Position numbers and translations under genes: made by a program. The notes beneath the pieces are model-generated. The model was not told the origin of the DNA. It did not search any database and worked only from the letters and a program-made list of their open reading frames with translations. From positions 1 through 40,322 of IMG/VR virus record IMGVR_UViG_3300035670_000536: DNA of 40,322 nt, one strand, 5' to 3'. Source of the DNA: a virus. This document shows, one piece after another, positions 37,814 to 40,322 of the stretch; position 1 is the first letter of the stretch, and the number at the start of each line of letters is the position of its first letter.

Positions 37814-39664
37814 TCACCCCTGCGCGAGAATAGAGAACCCGGGAACATCCCACGGCGAAGACGGCGGCTTCCATCCGCCGACGTCTTTCGCCGCGCCGAT
37901 CGCCATTGCTAGCGCGACAAGGCCGTCGATTCTTCCGGTCGCCCGGCGTTTGTCAAAAATCCAGTTATCAGTGCCCGCGGGATCCTCGCGGCAAACCGCG
38001 CTCGCCACGTTCCAGGTTAGCGCCGGGTTTGGCTGGATTCGAATTCGCGCCTCGATAATCGCGTTTTCCGTCTCTTGGCAGCTGTTAGGCATCCAAAGCG
38101 GATTCTCGATTTTTTGCGTCGGCGCGTTCGGGTTCGTCGTCGTCGTGCGCCGGAAGCCTTGCGGGTGCTCCATAAGCGGCAACGTTATGCCTTCGTCGGT
38201 CAGGTTGTCGCCGAGCTCTTTCAAGCGGTAGCGGTCATATGCGACGCGTTTTAGCACAAAGTCGCGCTGCGCCTGCGCCAATAGATCGGCGATCGGCGCG
38301 AGCTTGATAACCTTTCCGTCGGTAAGGCTTATGTCGCCGGCGTCCGCCCAGAGATCATACCTGACGCGGTCCTTTTCGGAAGCCTCGCGCAGGCCTTCAC
38401 GCGGGCGCCAGAACCGAACGAAGGCGTCGTATTGGTTTCCGTCGCGCGGGAACACAAAGGCCGCGGCGCTCATGTCTGTTGTATACGAGAGGTCAAGCCC
38501 GGCGTAACATTCCCGGCCTTTCATGGATTCCCACGTCACGGCCGGCGCTTGAACCGAGTCCCAAATCTCGCGCGTAATCCATGCATCGGCCGCGTCAGTC
38601 CAGACGCAAAAGTTCAGCCGCAAAACCCGGTTTTGATGCGCTGGCAGCGATCGCGCTTTTGCTACCGCCTTCGCCAGGTAGTCGCGCTTAATGGTAATCC
38701 CTAAAAGCGGGTTCGCCTTTTTCCAGCACGACTCGTCTTTTAGCGGATCGTCGCCGGGATCGAGGGCGCAGATATAAGCGAAGGTTTGATCGGCGGCGAG
38801 CGGGTCGAGGCCTTCGGTTTCGCCCTTCACAATCCGCGCGCAAAAATCGTGCATGACGGCGCAAGGGCTTTTGCGATCGTCGCCGCTATTCGTGATGATA
38901 AACAAAAGCGGATTTTCGCGCTTTTTAAAGCCCGCTTCGAGCATTTCGAGTAATTCCGACGTTTTATGCTCGTGATATTCGTCGATAATTACGCAATTCG
39001 GGCGCGGTCCCGACTTCGCCCCATCCTTTGCCAGCGGCTTCATGAAGCTGCCGCTCGGCGTGTGCCACATTTGCCAGACGGGATTCTTGCCGCTTGTGCC
39101 GATACGCTTTCGAAGTTGTGGCGATTGCTCGCGCATTTTAACGGCGTCGCGAAACGCGATCATAGCCTGATCTTTGAGCGTGGCGCCGATATAGACTTCG
39201 GCGCTTAGTTCGCCGTCGGCGACGAAAGATTTCATCGCGACGCCGGCGGCGAGCGGTGATTTTCCGTTCCCCTTGCCTTGCTCGATATAGGCGGTTCGGA
39301 AGCGGCGGCGCCACTTGCCTGCGTCTTTCTTGATCCGGCCGCGCGCGTCGCGCTCGCCGTGCCACATCTTCCAGCCGTAAAGCGAACCGACGATAAAGGC
39401 TTGCGACGGGTGTAACTGAAACGGCACGAATTCGCCGTCGCCTTCCACGCAAAGAACCTTTTCGAAAAACAATATCGCCTTGTTTGCTTCGTCCAGGTCA
39501 AAACGAAGGCCGCGCGCTGCGCCGTTTTTCAGGTCGTCGAGGTGGCGCTTGCACGCCGCCCGAACTAGCGGGCCGGCGACTTCCTTTTTCGACGTTACGG
39601 CGAGGGCGTAAGCTTTGACGCGGTCAGGCTGAGAAGAAACTTTCGATTTCGTCTTCTTCGCCAT
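37814..39664 (-). CDS. terL: Terminase large subunit
   Basis: ATG at 39664 (AAAAGGCGC upstream) gives 616 aa. The ATPase domain has a Walker A EQGKGNGKS at about residues 128-136 and Walker B VIIDEYHEH at about 226-234. The C-terminal nuclease domain has acidic LDLSYTTDMS (about 392) and a late DGLVALAMAIGAA segment. It powers DNA packaging and cuts the concatemer. It overlaps the small terminase gene by 41 bases and precedes the portal gene. Confidence 0.95.
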   Translation of the reverse strand: MAKKTKSKVSSQPDRVKAYALAVTSKKEVAGPLVRAACKRHLDDLKNGAARGLRFDLDEANKAILFFEKVLCVEGDGEFVPFQLHPSQAFIVGSLYGWKMWHGERDARGRIKKDAGKWRRRFRTAYIEQGKGNGKSPLAAGVAMKSFVADGELSAEVYIGATLKDQAMIAFRDAVKMREQSPQLRKRIGTSGKNPVWQMWHTPSGSFMKPLAKDGAKSGPRPNCVIIDEYHEHKTSELLEMLEAGFKKRENPLLFIITNSGDDRKSPCAVMHDFCARIVKGETEGLDPLAADQTFAYICALDPGDDPLKDESCWKKANPLLGITIKRDYLAKAVAKARSLPAHQNRVLRLNFCVWTDAADAWITREIWDSVQAPAVTWESMKGRECYAGLDLSYTTDMSAAAFVFPRDGNQYDAFVRFWRPREGLREASEKDRVRYDLWADAGDISLTDGKVIKLAPIADLLAQAQRDFVLKRVAYDRYRLKELGDNLTDEGITLPLMEHPQGFRRTTTTNPNAPTQKIENPLWMPNSCQETENAIIEARIRIQPNPALTWNVASAVCREDPAGTDNWIFDKRRATGRIDGLVALAMAIGAAKDVGGWKPPSSPWDVPGFSILAQG

Positions 39665-40097
39665 CGTCAAGCGCCTTTTCCACGCGCGCCCGGGCCGCCG
39701 GCGTCATTCCAAATTCAGAACACCAGCTGCGAATCGTGCGCTCGGCGCGCTCTTGAATACCGACGGCCGGGTGTAGCTTGATCTGCATTCCGGCGACGCC
39801 TTCGGTTTCATAGGTCATCGATCCGAATTGCAGGATAATCCGCCGGGCCTCAAAAAACCGCGCCCAGGCCTCGCAAAGCATGCGCAGCGCCGGGCCGTCG
39901 GCGGTCGTCAAAACGCCCATCTTAAAGGTTTCGTCGGCGACGATATCCCAGATTTTCGAAGCCGTGCCGTCCATGCCGGCCGGCTTGTTTGGCCGCTCGC
40001 GAACCGGCTTCGGCTCGTTTTCTGGCAGCGCGCGCTTGCCCGGGTTGCCGTCGACTAGCTTTAGATGCGTCGGCTTCGGCTTGCGTCCCTTCGTCAT
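39624..40097 (-). CDS. terS: Terminase small subunit, P27 family
   Basis: ATG at 40097 is preceded by AAAGGC. The 157-aa product has the P27-type pattern: basic start TKGRKPKPTHLKLVDGNPGK, then W in ASKIWDIVAD, the ALRMLCEAWARFFEA helix, and HPAVGIQERAERTIRSWCSEFGMTPAAR near the C-terminus. It recognises the packaging site. On a circular map the HNH gene at the left edge lies just upstream. Confidence 0.9.
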   Translation of the reverse strand: MTKGRKPKPTHLKLVDGNPGKRALPENEPKPVRERPNKPAGMDGTASKIWDIVADETFKMGVLTTADGPALRMLCEAWARFFEARRIILQFGSMTYETEGVAGMQIKLHPAVGIQERAERTIRSWCSEFGMTPAARARVEKALDDGEEDEIESFFSA

Positions 40098-40118
40098 GCT
40101 GCAGCCTTTCAAGGATTA

Positions 40119-40147
40119 AGGCCGGCGCGGGTGCAACGCGCCGGCCT
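40119..40147. terminator. Strong hairpin in the terminase leader
   Basis: AGGCCGGCGCG and its exact complement form an 11-bp stem with a 7-base loop. On the plus strand CTTTTC follows; on the minus strand it lies 22 bases before the small terminase start. It resembles the hairpin at 1190-1217 and may be a transcription control element or part of the packaging site. Confidence 0.5.
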
Positions 40148-40322
40148 CTTTTCATCCGAACGCCAAGCCCCGGCGCGCGGTCGAATGGACGGGCCCGCCG
40201 CACGGTTTCGAAGATCCGGCGAGCCCTAGGGCGGATTGCGGCGCCCTTGTTCCGTATACTGACGATAACGCCCGGGGCGGGGTCAACAAAGTTTCCCAAT
40301 TTCGCGGCCATGCGCGGGAAGC
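40148..40322. other. Terminal non-coding region joined to 1-52 on a circular map
   Basis: With 1-52 this forms roughly 230 bases without a gene I accept. It holds GC-rich direct and inverted short repeats and the sequence up to the C/G palindrome at 34-48. In this phage type the cos or pac region is expected between HNH and terS, so this is the likely packaging region. I see no tRNA or promoter of note. Confidence 0.4.

Noticed and set aside
39922-40311. Minus-strand ORF of 129 codons overlapping terS and the terminal region
   Set aside because: It overlaps the P27-type small terminase gene in another frame, is very Arg/Ala-rich and has no ribosome site. The region beyond terS is better read as a packaging site.
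1-40322. CRISPR array or insertion sequence
   Set aside because: I saw no evenly spaced direct repeats with unique spacers and no transposase gene or terminal inverted repeats. The repeats found are operators, iterons and short att-like repeats.

Overview
The window looks like the complete genome of a temperate, long-tailed (siphovirus-type) phage of an alphaproteobacterium, written out from a circular or circularly permuted form. The reasons are: every phage module occurs once; no host gene lies at either end; the integrase sits in the middle rather than at an edge; and the HNH nuclease gene that normally precedes the terminase is at the left edge, on the same strand as the small terminase gene at the right edge. 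An alphaproteobacterial host is suggested by high GC content, a GapR/DUF2312 gene, a tRNA-Cys fragment of alphaproteobacterial type, and a head and tail gene order like that of HK97-type phages of this class. Host assignment is inference.

Layout. (1) 6292 down to 1497 on the minus strand is a tightly overlapping early operon: Cro-like regulator, small membrane protein, Cys-rich protein, VRR-NUC nuclease, small helical protein, DUF1376 replication protein with a probable origin inside its gene, a 262-aa unknown and a C5 cytosine methyltransferase. (2) 6293-6475 is the divergent control region, followed by the repressor on the plus strand. (3) 6938-13426 on the plus strand is a run of small, mostly unknown genes that includes GapR, an excisionase-like protein, the tyrosine integrase, zinc-ribbon proteins and, at about 11976-12171, a probable attP built on the 5' part of a tRNA-Cys. 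(4) 13536-15016 on the plus strand is a separate cassette behind its own promoter, which the phage operator overlaps; it encodes a membrane/coiled-coil protein and a small helix-turn-helix-like protein. (5) The late operon is on the minus strand. It starts near 1230, passes through the HNH gene, crosses the window boundary, and runs from 40097 down to 14996: terminase, portal, protease, capsid, connectors, tail tube, chaperones, tape measure, tail tip, membrane proteins, endolysin and overlapping spanins. A strong terminator at 14764-14810 ends it.

How it works together. Six 17-bp imperfect palindromes of the form GTTTG-N7-CAAAC lie at the three controlled promoter regions, so one repressor probably silences leftward replication, rightward establishment and integration genes, and the 13.5-kb cassette. 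The late genes have a promoter-like sequence followed at once by a terminator-like hairpin, which would fit antitermination control. The most unusual points are the attP candidate, the origin inside the replication gene, an EF-hand loop in the outer-membrane spanin, an endolysin carrying a holin-like membrane domain, and a tail-completion protein fused to a large adhesin-like region.
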